22,951 bases of DNA from JAUVXJ01 sp034430275 (GTDB lineage: Bacteria > Chloroflexota > Anaerolineae > UBA7937 > B3-Chlor): NCBI GenBank assembly GCA_034430275.1, contig DAOUEW010000245.1, positions 1-22,951 on the forward strand, given 5' to 3'. The position numbers were made by a program, and so were the translations under genes. Shown here piece after piece: positions 15,598 through 22,851 of this stretch. A model generated the notes under the pieces. The model was not told where the DNA came from. It made no database searches and saw nothing but the letters and a program-made list of their open reading frames with translations. How positions within the stretch are numbered: the first letter of the stretch is position 1; each line of letters opens with the position of its first letter.

Positions 15598-15621
15598 AGC
15601 CGGTGAGACTGTTCACCGGCT
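15598..15621. repeat. Leader hairpin upstream of the wecE-like gene, 9-bp stem
   Basis: AGCCGGTGA (15598-15606) and TCACCGGCT (15613-15621) form a perfect 9-bp stem with a 6-nt loop, 50 bp before the wecE-like start. No T-run follows on the minus strand, so it is not a simple terminator. It may act in leader RNA (attenuation, stability) or as an operator. Confidence 0.5.
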
Positions 15622-15650
15622 GTGGTAAGTGGCGAGGCGAGGGGTCGCCT

Positions 15651-15669
15651 TTTGCTATGATACAGCAAA
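15651..15669. repeat. Operator-like inverted repeat TTTGCT-n7-AGCAAA
   Basis: TTTGCT (15651-15656) and AGCAAA (15664-15669) are exact inverted copies separated by 7 nt, giving a 19-bp dyad of regulator-site size. It abuts a second small dyad, AGGCGA/TCGCCT (15635-15640 and 15645-15650). Both lie between the terminator of the secreted-protein gene and the wecE-like start, where that gene's promoter would be expected; no clear -35/-10 pair was found. Confidence 0.35.
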
Positions 15670-15714
15670 CGGGGAATGGAGGCTAGGGGAAGTGCCAACA
15701 GGTGCAAACAAGAA

Positions 15715-15747
15715 AGAGGCTTCCAGCATCAAACGCTGGAAGCCTCT
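15715..15747 (-). terminator. Rho-independent terminator of the secreted repeat-protein gene
   Basis: On the minus strand a perfect 13-bp stem (AGAGGCTTCCAGC with GCTGGAAGCCTCT) encloses a 7-nt loop and is followed directly by TTCTTGTTTG, a T-rich tract. It begins 34 bp after the TGA at 15784-15782. Stem length and T-richness make it the clearest terminator in the window, and it separates the secreted-protein gene from the wecE-like gene. Confidence 0.88.
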
Positions 15748-15781
15748 CTGTAGCGTCGAATGGACACCTAGAGGACAGGGG

Positions 15782-17251
15782 TCAATTCTCCAGACCATTG
15801 TACATGGCGTGATAGATGTACCCCGAGCCCTTGACGTGGTCTTGAGTGATACCCACGATGCCCACCGGGTTGTCAGTGGTGATGATCGCAGGGCCGGACC
15901 AGTTGTTGCCAAGGACGTTGAAGGTCGATGCAGGCACGGCCGCATCGTACCTGGTGTTGTATCCGTGGGAAGCGTTGGCTGGGATGGTGTCATCGAACTG
16001 CACGCCGACGGTGCCGTCTGACTTGAGGAACTGTACGTGCACATCAGCCTCGTTGTCGGGGTCCAAATTCTGGACTATCAAGCCTGAGTACCCCGTCCAC
16101 GCAGCCCCGTTCTTAGTCCGATACAATCGCGGGAAGATCTGCGTACTGGCTCCTCCTGGGACGCCCTGATACGTGCCAGCCAAGCCACCGCTGGGGTAGC
16201 GGATGGTGGAGCAGACGCCTACAATGGGGTCAGTCGAGGAGATGATCACCGAACCCAGGAACCTATCCCCCAAGGCTTCGAAGACCTCTGGAGTGGCGCC
16301 GTTGATTCCGTACCGGGTGTTGTATCCGGCCGAGGATAGGGCGGGGATAGTGTCGCTGAAGGTCAGCAATGGCGCACCACCGTCTCGGTCGTAGTAGGAA
16401 TGGTGAACCGAAATCGGGTAGGTCGCCATGTTCTGGACGACGATCGAGCTCCAGTCAGATGCGCCTCTCCACGTCCCCGTGAAGTCCCTTCTCTTGATGA
16501 AGGGCATGTAGATCTCGGTGTCGTCAGCAGGCACGAAGGGGTTGTAGGCCGCCGCGTAGCCCTGACGGTAGTGCATCACGACCGCGCCGGCGATGTCCTG
16601 GTCGGAGGTGACGCGCAAGGCCCCAAACCAGGGGGCTGACAGGGTCGTCGGCACGTTGGGGTTGAGCGTGGGATCCCACAGGTCGTAGCTTTCCTGCGAG
16701 TCTGGCTCGAGAGTGTCGGTGAAGGGATTGCCGGTGACCCCCACGCCATCGCGATCGCGGTATTCCATCGAGATCTCGCAGTCCACAGTGTCCACGCACT
16801 GCACCGTGACTATGGATCTCTGGTGTGCGGTCATCATGACGTACGGGAAGAAGATGTCATTGGCACCTTCCGAGTAGCCGACGTACGACGCACCGCTCCA
16901 GCCGTCGCCTGTGGGGACGTTCTGCCAGTACAGCTCGGCAATGGAGGCTAACTCGCGATCCGAGTACAGCACCATCGATCCAAGCCAGTCATTACCCACG
17001 CCTGAGTCGGAGGCGGGGAAACTGGTGTTGCCCAGATTGTCGATAACAGCGCCAATCGTGTCGTCCGGGTTGCCATCTTGATCTACGTAGGCTGCCACCA
17101 CGTTGGCGTCCTCGGTTTCATCCAGGTTCATGACCCAGATGTCGCTGCTGCCCTGCCCCACGGACTGGTCAGGGAATTTGGCCACAGCCACGGATGCCGT
17201 CAGCAAGAGAGCCAGCACCGCTGCTACTCCCACCAACATTTTCACTCTCAT
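15782..17251 (-). CDS. Secreted protein of four tandem beta-rich repeats, unknown function
   Basis: A 489-residue protein. Residues 1-24 form a signal peptide (charged MRVK, hydrophobic core, AVA cleavage motif before KFPDQ). The mature part consists of four divergent repeats of roughly 100-112 residues, at about 36-140, 145-252, 267-378 and 388-489. Each has a V-N or VQN opening strand, a Y-D-DG turn (DQDG, DRDG, DRDG, KSDG), a DTI-PA-like stretch, an aromatic-GS/GA step (WLGSMV, WFGALR, FLGSVI, WSGPAI) and an IVG/IAG-type strand. Repeats 3 and 4 share DTIPA and GYNTRY. I do not recognise the family. No membrane anchor, sortase or PEP-CTERM signal follows. The start at 17251 is chosen because AAAGGAG lies 8 nt upstream and the signal peptide begins there; an in-frame ATG at 17341 would precede the promoter's start point. 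Strong promoter, ribosome site and terminator suggest an abundant single-gene product. Confidence 0.88.
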   Translation of the reverse strand: MRVKMLVGVAAVLALLLTASVAVAKFPDQSVGQGSSDIWVMNLDETEDANVVAAYVDQDGNPDDTIGAVIDNLGNTSFPASDSGVGNDWLGSMVLYSDRELASIAELYWQNVPTGDGWSGASYVGYSEGANDIFFPYVMMTAHQRSIVTVQCVDTVDCEISMEYRDRDGVGVTGNPFTDTLEPDSQESYDLWDPTLNPNVPTTLSAPWFGALRVTSDQDIAGAVVMHYRQGYAAAYNPFVPADDTEIYMPFIKRRDFTGTWRGASDWSSIVVQNMATYPISVHHSYYDRDGGAPLLTFSDTIPALSSAGYNTRYGINGATPEVFEALGDRFLGSVIISSTDPIVGVCSTIRYPSGGLAGTYQGVPGGASTQIFPRLYRTKNGAAWTGYSGLIVQNLDPDNEADVHVQFLKSDGTVGVQFDDTIPANASHGYNTRYDAAVPASTFNVLGNNWSGPAIITTDNPVGIVGITQDHVKGSGYIYHAMYNGLEN

Positions 17252-17259
17252 GACTAAGT

Positions 17260-17266
17260 CTCCTTT
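17260..17266 (-). promoter_or_regulatory. Strong ribosome binding site that fixes the secreted-protein start
   Basis: AAAGGAG on the minus strand lies 8 nt before the ATG at 17251. It is the best Shine-Dalgarno match I saw in the window and supports this ATG over the more upstream in-frame one. Confidence 0.85.
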
Positions 17267-17311
17267 CAGGGTACACTCCACCGCCGATACGTTCCTGTCT
17301 CGCCTGCGCCC

Positions 17312-17341
17312 ATTATAGGGTGACAGGGTCCGTGAAGTCAA
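17312..17341 (-). promoter_or_regulatory. Sigma70-type promoter of the secreted repeat-protein gene
   Basis: Minus strand TTGACT (17341-17336), 18-nt spacer, then a perfect TATAAT (17317-17312). Transcription would start near 17305, giving a leader of about 54 nt before the ATG at 17251. With the strong ribosome site and terminator this forms a complete single-gene unit. Confidence 0.82.
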
Positions 17342-17356
17342 TACCCCTTTTGGGTA
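17342..17356. repeat. Inverted repeat abutting the -35 box
   Basis: TACCC (17342-17346) and GGGTA (17352-17356) form a dyad around a 5-nt centre, directly next to the -35 hexamer of the promoter at 17312-17341. The position suits a regulator site, but the arms are only 5 bp, so chance is a real alternative. Confidence 0.3.
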
Positions 17357-17478
17357 GTCCGCTGGGTTTGGGCGCTTGCTGCGTTTCGACCTGCCGCCCG
17401 ATGTGAGCCTCTCGCCCTCAGTCGCAGCCTCTGCCTGGCTGCCCTAACGCGGTTCGTGCTCCTCCCCCTTCCCAAGGA

Positions 17479-18147
17479 CTACAAACCGCCCTCTGTGGCG
17501 GGCGACAGTGTTACTGTGCCCCCGGGGATGGAGTGGCCGTCCTCATCCCAGACCGGCAGCCGGTCTCCTGTTGCCCAGTAGTACACACCCAACGAGATGC
17601 TGTACTCGTCCGGATGGGCGCCTTGCGGCAGGTGTATCTGGTACTCGTCCCTTACCACCTCGCCCGGTGACCAGCTAGAGGTGGCGCGATCCCCGCTCTG
17701 AAGTAGTCTGTCCTGCTGGGCCACCACATGGCCGTCCGACCCCACGAGGTGTATGAATACCGTGTAGTCGAGGTCCATCTTGGCCAGAGCCCGCCACCAC
17801 AGGACTATACCCAAGGTCCCCACGGTGTCGCCGCTCTCGCGATCCAGGTCATATCCGAGAAGCGCCAGCTCCATGCCCAGACTTCGCCGGATGCGGTTGG
17901 GGATGTTCTCGTCAAGGGACTGGGAGAACTGCTGAACCCTGTTCTGTGCCCATTCGCTGGAGGGATCGAGTCTCAGTGTTTGCTGGTAGGCTTCCATGGC
18001 CTTCTCGGTGTTGCCCAGTTCTCGATAGGTTTCGCCCAGAAGGAGGTACAGCCACGCATTCTGGGGCTGCATCTCTATGGCCTGGTGATAGGCGGCGAGC
18101 GCTCTGTCGGGCTCCTCCAGATTGCGATACACATTGCCCAGGCCCAT
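17479..18147 (-). CDS. C-terminal half of the interrupted gene: TPRs plus beta-rich module
   Basis: If translated alone from the first ATG after the TGA (18147), this gives 222 residues. Residues 1-66 are two TPR units (LGNVYRNLEEPDRALAAYHQAIEMQP and LGETYRELGNTEKAMEAYQQTLRLDP). Residues about 92-216 form the module shared with the neighbours: LWWRALAKMDLDYTVFIHLVG, AQQDRLLQSGD, WSPGEVVRDEY and GVYYWATGDRLPVWDEDG. There is no ribosome binding site before the ATG and no membrane segment, so independent production is doubtful. More likely it is the tail of the upstream frame. The module is probably a beta-sandwich on the outer face, following the membrane part of the parent protein; its ligand is unknown. 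Confidence 0.5.
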   Translation of the reverse strand: MGLGNVYRNLEEPDRALAAYHQAIEMQPQNAWLYLLLGETYRELGNTEKAMEAYQQTLRLDPSSEWAQNRVQQFSQSLDENIPNRIRRSLGMELALLGYDLDRESGDTVGTLGIVLWWRALAKMDLDYTVFIHLVGSDGHVVAQQDRLLQSGDRATSSWSPGEVVRDEYQIHLPQGAHPDEYSISLGVYYWATGDRLPVWDEDGHSIPGGTVTLSPATEGGL

Positions 18148-18156
18148 GTAGGACTG

Positions 18157-20097
18157 TCAATAGGCAGGATCTGCGTTCAGACTCTTTTCATAGGCTTCTA
18201 CGGCCTCTCTCAGCATCCCGAACTGCTCGTAAGTAACCGCGAGACCCCAGTAGGCATCCCGTTGCCACCTGCGGTCAGACCTCGCGATAGGTGTCTGGAG
18301 AAACGTGAGGTACTGGTCGACGGCATCATCGGCGCGCCCCCGTTGCCGGTATGACTCGGCGAGGCCAAGCCAGGCGCTTCCTTGAGCCGGCATCGTCCAT
18401 GCGGCCAACTCGAAATGCATGGCTGATTCCGCGCTCTTGCCCATCTCGTCGTACAGCCCTGCCAATGCCAGGTGAATGTCGAACTGTGCCTCAGATGCGG
18501 GCAGGATTTCGATCATTGTGTGCAGCAGAACCACCGCGTCCTCGCGTACGTCCAGAGAGGGTTGACGCAGACGGATGATGGTAGCTTCCTTGTAGTCAGC
18601 GGCGGTGACGGTGTCCTCAGTTCCTGCGATGCGAAGCAGTGGTTTCTCGTGCATCAGCACAACCCAGAGCTCACCACCGGTACCGGGCATGGTCTCGCTG
18701 AGCGCTTCCGCGAGTCCAGCCTTGACCTGCAGTACAGGTGTGTCAGCCCTTCCGAAGCGCTCCAGGTAGTATGACAGATTGTGTTTCACGGTGATGCTGT
18801 CTTCGCGATAGTAGCCTGCTCCGTCTGCCAGCACCACGTCGCGGGGAGCCATGTTCTCGGACAGGAGCAGGGCCACTTCCCGCCAGTCTCCTCTCACGCC
18901 TTCGTAATAGCCCACGAGCGGGGCCGCGCTGGACACCGCCAGGACTAGCATCCAGAGAGTGACGGTGATGGGGAGCAGGCGCTTACGACTATGGCCGGAA
19001 CCAGGTAGGGCTCGCTCCAACCCCCGGGAGCTCCAGGTTACGCCGTTGGCGGCCAACAGGACCGAGACTGGAAGGATGAACAGCAGATACCGTGGATGAA
19101 GGAAGTGGGTGCTCTGGATGACGGATAGGAAGGCGAAGGGAATTGCTATCCAGAGTATGGCAAGGGTTGCCACTTCACGACGCGTAGTGGCCAGTCCCGC
19201 GACGACTACGACCACCCAGAAGAAGAGGAGAGCTCCACCGGCGCCGCAGTACGCCACGATCACCTCCCCCAGATAGTCGAGAGCTAGCTGGAGGTTGGCT
19301 GGCGACGTGCCTACGGGGTCCGAGTTGAGCTGTTTCGGGAACTGTGCCAGCAGCGTCGAGGCCCAGGGGATGTACAATGCGACGATCAGGATCAAGCTCG
19401 CGCAGAACATCACCGACTTGGAGATCGGAATTGAGTGCGAGTGGGCCAGCGAGACGTCGCCGGTGGAGTCTGTTTTTCTGTGGTATCGTCGCCACTCCCT
19501 GACGAGCGTCCAGAGTCCCAGGGCTGCCTCTCCTGGCAATACCAGGAAGGCGAAGTAGTGGGCGTAGAGGCTGAGAGCGGTGCTGGCAATGAAGCCTATC
19601 CACAGGATCACTCTGTTCGTTTCTAGTGCCTTGATCAGGAAGACAAGTGAGAGCAGAATCAGGAATACCATCAACGAATAGGGTCTCGCCTCTTGGGAAT
19701 ACTGGATATGGTAGGCGTTGATACCCAGCAGAAACGCTCCAACCAAGCCCACCCGCTTGGACCAGAGTTGCTGCCCCAGTACATAGGTCAGCAGAACAGA
19801 TGCTGTTCCGAACAGAACTGCCGGGAGTCGGGCCGCGAATTCACTGTGGCCCAACCACGCGAAGGAGAAGTGAGTGATCAGGAAGTAGAGAGGAGGATTG
19901 CCGGCCTGTTCCCGGCTGAACTGGAGTATGGACGAAACGTCCTGCTCGGACACTTTCGCCGTTATTATCTCGTCGTGCCAGAGGCCCTGTTGATCAAGAC
20001 GGCACAGCCGTAGACTCGTGCCAAGAAGGAGGACAGCCAGGAGCAAACCGGTCAGTGTCACACTGTTGCGACGAGCCATTCTGGTCTTCGATGTCAT
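18157..20097 (-). CDS. N-terminal half of the interrupted gene: GT39 (PMT/ArnT-like) membrane glycosyltransferase with TPRs
   Basis: 646 residues up to the TGA. The N-terminal 400 residues are a multi-span membrane domain of the PMT_2/GT39 type. It has LWHDEIITAKVSEQ at 39-52, with the Asp42-Glu43 pair expected for catalysis in the first external loop, NPPLYFLITH at 67-76 and YSQEARPYSL at 133-142, a family signature. Such enzymes transfer sugars from polyprenyl-phosphate donors outside the membrane. A soluble region of about 130 residues follows, then TPR-like helices from about 535 (FDIHLALAGLYDEMGKSAES, SAWLGLAESYRQRGRADDAVDQY, AYWGLAVTYEQFGMLREAVEAY). The catalytic part is intact, so a truncated enzyme could still be active. 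ATGs at 20097 and 20079 are both possible starts; neither has a good ribosome site. Confidence 0.85.
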   Translation of the reverse strand: MTSKTRMARRNSVTLTGLLLAVLLLGTSLRLCRLDQQGLWHDEIITAKVSEQDVSSILQFSREQAGNPPLYFLITHFSFAWLGHSEFAARLPAVLFGTASVLLTYVLGQQLWSKRVGLVGAFLLGINAYHIQYSQEARPYSLMVFLILLSLVFLIKALETNRVILWIGFIASTALSLYAHYFAFLVLPGEAALGLWTLVREWRRYHRKTDSTGDVSLAHSHSIPISKSVMFCASLILIVALYIPWASTLLAQFPKQLNSDPVGTSPANLQLALDYLGEVIVAYCGAGGALLFFWVVVVVAGLATTRREVATLAILWIAIPFAFLSVIQSTHFLHPRYLLFILPVSVLLAANGVTWSSRGLERALPGSGHSRKRLLPITVTLWMLVLAVSSAAPLVGYYEGVRGDWREVALLLSENMAPRDVVLADGAGYYREDSITVKHNLSYYLERFGRADTPVLQVKAGLAEALSETMPGTGGELWVVLMHEKPLLRIAGTEDTVTAADYKEATIIRLRQPSLDVREDAVVLLHTMIEILPASEAQFDIHLALAGLYDEMGKSAESAMHFELAAWTMPAQGSAWLGLAESYRQRGRADDAVDQYLTFLQTPIARSDRRWQRDAYWGLAVTYEQFGMLREAVEAYEKSLNADPAY

Positions 20098-20321
20098 GGA
20101 ATCTGTGGCCTCGATATCACTTCCATCGACGGTGAGAGTCGGCCAGCCTCATAGGACTTGGCAACGGTATGCCCTCGCGGTCTCGCCGAGCCCACGCGAG
20201 CGGCGGGCGCGCCTCCTCCGGTGGGTGGTGCGCTCTTCTTGCTGCTTGCGACTTCGCCCATAGCCCGCTGCGGCGAACCCTGATCCGGCTCACGGAGCGC
20301 TGTGATGATGGAGGTTCGTGT

Positions 20322-22628
20322 TCAGTCACTTGGGAGCACGGTGATGGGTTGCAGGTCGAGCGCATCGTCGGGGAGTCTCTGACCAGCGTCGTCCCAGACC
20401 GGCAGACGCTGTCCAGTTTCCCAGTTGTACACTCCGACCTTGACCGCGTACTCGCCAGCTTCCGTGTCGGAGGGCAATCTCAGCTCGTACTCGTCGGTTA
20501 CCACCTCTTCCACTTCCCACTTGGAAGTGCGGCGTGGTCCGTCCTGCAACAGCCTGTCCTCTTGCGCAAGCACACGTCCATCCGGTCCCAGGACGTGGAT
20601 GAACGCCGTGTAGTCGGTGTCCATCGTGGCGAGTGTTCGCCACCAGATGGTGATGTGTATCGTGTCATCCGCTCGAGCGACTCTCGGGGATAGTCGATGG
20701 CCGGAGATGGACAGCACATCGCCCAGTTGAGCGTCTTCCAGACAAAGGTCAAGGGGAGACAGTAGTTCGTCTCCAGCCTCCATCAGATCGGCGATGGCGC
20801 ATTCGTTGTCTGGCCTGACGACGCTGGCAAGCACCAGTTGGGACGCTGCGTCTACGTCCCTACCCATCTGAGCGTACGCTTCCGCAAGAGCGAGATGCAC
20901 GTCGAACCGGGCTACGGGCAAGCGCAGGAGATCCAGCAGCATCTCCACCATGGAGAGGGCATCCTGGAGCGTATCCCCAGAGGGCTGCCGCAGACGGACG
21001 ACCGAAAGGTCTTCGAAATCGACCACGGAGACCTCTGGCTGCTGATCCCAGAATCTGGGTCTACCTCCGCGTGCGAGCACCGCCACGACCTCTCCCTGCG
21101 ATTGCGTCACGTCTTGCAGGTTGGCCCAGAGTCCCCTTTCGACGGGCAGTATCGACCATTGCTGTGCAGCTTGATAGTCCGTGTAGTAGGAGAGACACGT
21201 GTCGGTCCAAGCAGCGTCCATGCCTGTTCTGTACCTGATACCATCGACGAGTACTACGTCATGCGGCAGCAGTCGTTCGTCCAAGTAGCGGACTACGCCC
21301 CGGTAGTCGGCTTTTTCCCAGAGATAGTAGGCTTTGAGGGCTTGTATGCTGAGGCCTCCAAACACGGAGACTGTAAGCGCTGCGGTGAGCGCGAGGCGCC
21401 ACTTCTCACGACTCTTGAGCAGCGGCAGCCGGCGAGTCAGCCAACCGGTCAGAACCGATGTCCCCCTTGCCACACCAAGATACAAGACTGGAACGATGTG
21501 AATGGCATATCTAATGGAGATGTGATGGCCGGATCTGACGATAAGGAGAAACAGGAATGGTGTCAGAATCCATGTCCCCAAGAGCACGATGTACCTGAGC
21601 GGGGAACTTGCCAGGCCCGCGACCAACAGGGCCAAGAACATCAAGAGGAAGATTCCTTCCATACCGGTGTATGCTTCAAACGCGTCACTGAGGAATCCGA
21701 CCGGGGGCTCACCACCGGGCAGAGTCACCGGCCCCAAGCCTTCAAACTGTATGATTCGGCCTCCAATCTGCTGATATAGGAATGGCAACCAGGGCAGATA
21801 GGAGATGCCCACCAGAGCCAGCGCCACAAGAAGACTGAATGCTTGCCTCCTGGTGCCAGGCGCACGGGAGGAAACCTGGGCTGCCAGACTCACATGCTCC
21901 GTCGAGACCACTGACAGCGTGGACCGGTGGTTGGAGTATGCTGGCGCGCCGGCGTTCGGGCTGGTCTGCGCGGATTCACGCCTCGACGATCTCCAATCCT
22001 CGACAATCACCCAGGCCGCAAAGAGTAGCTCGCTGGCCAGGACCAGGAACGCGACATCGTGTGTGTAGATGCTGAAGCTCGTGCAAAGGGCGAACAGAAG
22101 CCACATCCTCTTCTGCCCCTGTTTCAGCGCCATGAGGAGGAAGATCAGGGACAGCAGTGCAAGGAAGACCAACAGGCTGTAGTCCCTGGCTTCCTGAGAG
22201 TACTGAACGTGGTAGGCGCTGATGGAGAGGAGGAATGCGGCTATTAGCCCTTCTTTGCGACCCCACAGGATTTCCCCAACCTTGAATACAAACAGTACGG
22301 AGACGGAGCCAAGGAGCGCGGCAGGCATGCGGATCGCGAATTCGCTGCCGCCCCACAGGCCGCTAGCCAGCTTCGCCATGACATAGAGCATGGGAGGATG
22401 AGTATCTGAAGTAGCCAAGAAGGTGGGAATGGACCAGAAATCCAGCCGCGAGGTCGTGACGGTGAAGATCTCGTCAAGCCACAGACTGTCGGCGTCAAGA
22501 GCGTAGAGTCGTAGAGCTAGGCCCAGCATGAAGATGGCCAGGAGTGGCGCCAGGTACACCGATTTTGGCGCTCGCTTTGAAATGTTGTTCGTGATGCTGC
22601 TTCCTGGATTCTTGAGTGAGTAGGACAT
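20322..22628 (-). CDS. GT39 (PMT/ArnT-like) membrane glycosyltransferase with C-terminal beta-rich module
   Basis: About 768 residues, an intact paralogue of the interrupted gene to its left. Residue numbers here count from the in-frame GTG at 22646. The membrane part (about 30-430) holds LWLDEIFTVTTS (Asp58-Glu59), HPPMLYVMAKLASG and YSQEARDYSLLVFLALLSLIF. A soluble region (about 440-560) ends in SVVRLRQPSGDTLQDAL, almost the same as RLRQPSLDVREDAV in the paralogue. One TPR-like unit follows (VHLALAEAYAQMGRDVDAA, 583-601). The C-terminal module at about 640-770 has WWRTLATMDTDYTAFIHVLG, AQEDRLLQDG and GVYNWETGQRLPVWDDAG. It probably transfers a sugar from a polyprenyl-phosphate donor on the outer face; the acceptor is unknown. 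ATG 22628 has GGAG three bases upstream; GTG 22646 is the alternative start. Confidence 0.88.
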   Translation of the reverse strand: MSYSLKNPGSSITNNISKRAPKSVYLAPLLAIFMLGLALRLYALDADSLWLDEIFTVTTSRLDFWSIPTFLATSDTHPPMLYVMAKLASGLWGGSEFAIRMPAALLGSVSVLFVFKVGEILWGRKEGLIAAFLLSISAYHVQYSQEARDYSLLVFLALLSLIFLLMALKQGQKRMWLLFALCTSFSIYTHDVAFLVLASELLFAAWVIVEDWRSSRRESAQTSPNAGAPAYSNHRSTLSVVSTEHVSLAAQVSSRAPGTRRQAFSLLVALALVGISYLPWLPFLYQQIGGRIIQFEGLGPVTLPGGEPPVGFLSDAFEAYTGMEGIFLLMFLALLVAGLASSPLRYIVLLGTWILTPFLFLLIVRSGHHISIRYAIHIVPVLYLGVARGTSVLTGWLTRRLPLLKSREKWRLALTAALTVSVFGGLSIQALKAYYLWEKADYRGVVRYLDERLLPHDVVLVDGIRYRTGMDAAWTDTCLSYYTDYQAAQQWSILPVERGLWANLQDVTQSQGEVVAVLARGGRPRFWDQQPEVSVVDFEDLSVVRLRQPSGDTLQDALSMVEMLLDLLRLPVARFDVHLALAEAYAQMGRDVDAASQLVLASVVRPDNECAIADLMEAGDELLSPLDLCLEDAQLGDVLSISGHRLSPRVARADDTIHITIWWRTLATMDTDYTAFIHVLGPDGRVLAQEDRLLQDGPRRTSKWEVEEVVTDEYELRLPSDTEAGEYAVKVGVYNWETGQRLPVWDDAGQRLPDDALDLQPITVLPSD

Positions 22629-22851
22629 GTGCTCCACTGTCTTCACGATTCTAGCGTCACGGGTCGGGCGGCGCGCCGCTCTTCACGGTCGACTGAGGCA
22701 CCAGACTGCCAGCAGACTATTGAGATCTGCGGGCCGGTTATGGCGGCAGTTCATCGAGTCCTCAGCTCAGCACCAGTTTGGTGAGGAGATGTTTGTGGTG
22801 AGAGGATTCGTGAACGCACGTCCTGCGTCGGCGGCATAGCCACCCATGATT

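Larger units (their letters stand above)
17479..20097 (-). pseudogene. GT39-TPR-beta-module protein gene interrupted by an in-frame TGA
   Basis: The reading frame from 20097 to 17479 would give 872 residues but is broken by one TGA at 18159-18157 (codon 647). The frame stays open on both sides: residues before it end a TPR unit (NADPAY) and the codons after it (QSYMGLGNVYRNLEEPDRALAAY) continue the next TPR unit without a gap. The downstream part then supplies the same C-terminal module that the intact neighbour at 20322-22628 carries. A single change from TGG or CGA would explain the stop. TGA ends twelve other genes here, so recoding of the genetic code is unlikely. It could be a genuine nonsense mutation, a sequencing or assembly error, or a read-through site. 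The two halves are described separately. Confidence 0.72.

Noticed and set aside
15635..15653. AGGCGA-GGGG-TCGCCT followed by TTT as a plus-strand terminator
   Set aside because: No plus-strand gene exists to terminate here; the stem is short, so it is noted only as one of the leader dyads.
17424..17442. GCAGCC-n7-GGCTGC hairpin as a terminator of the interrupted GT39 gene
   Set aside because: The stem is only 6 bp and no T-run follows on the minus strand.
18157..18159. TGA as a selenocysteine codon
   Set aside because: The site is in a TPR loop with no redox context, no SECIS-like hairpin is evident just downstream, and no selenocysteine gene is seen. A nonsense change or error is simpler.
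18157..18159. TGA read as Trp through an altered genetic code
   Set aside because: Twelve other genes in the window end in TGA at positions that match family lengths or downstream starts.
22668..22679. 12-bp GC-only palindrome upstream of the intact GT39 gene
   Set aside because: Perfect but made only of G and C in GC-rich DNA, without a T-run or any neighbouring promoter element, so chance is likely.
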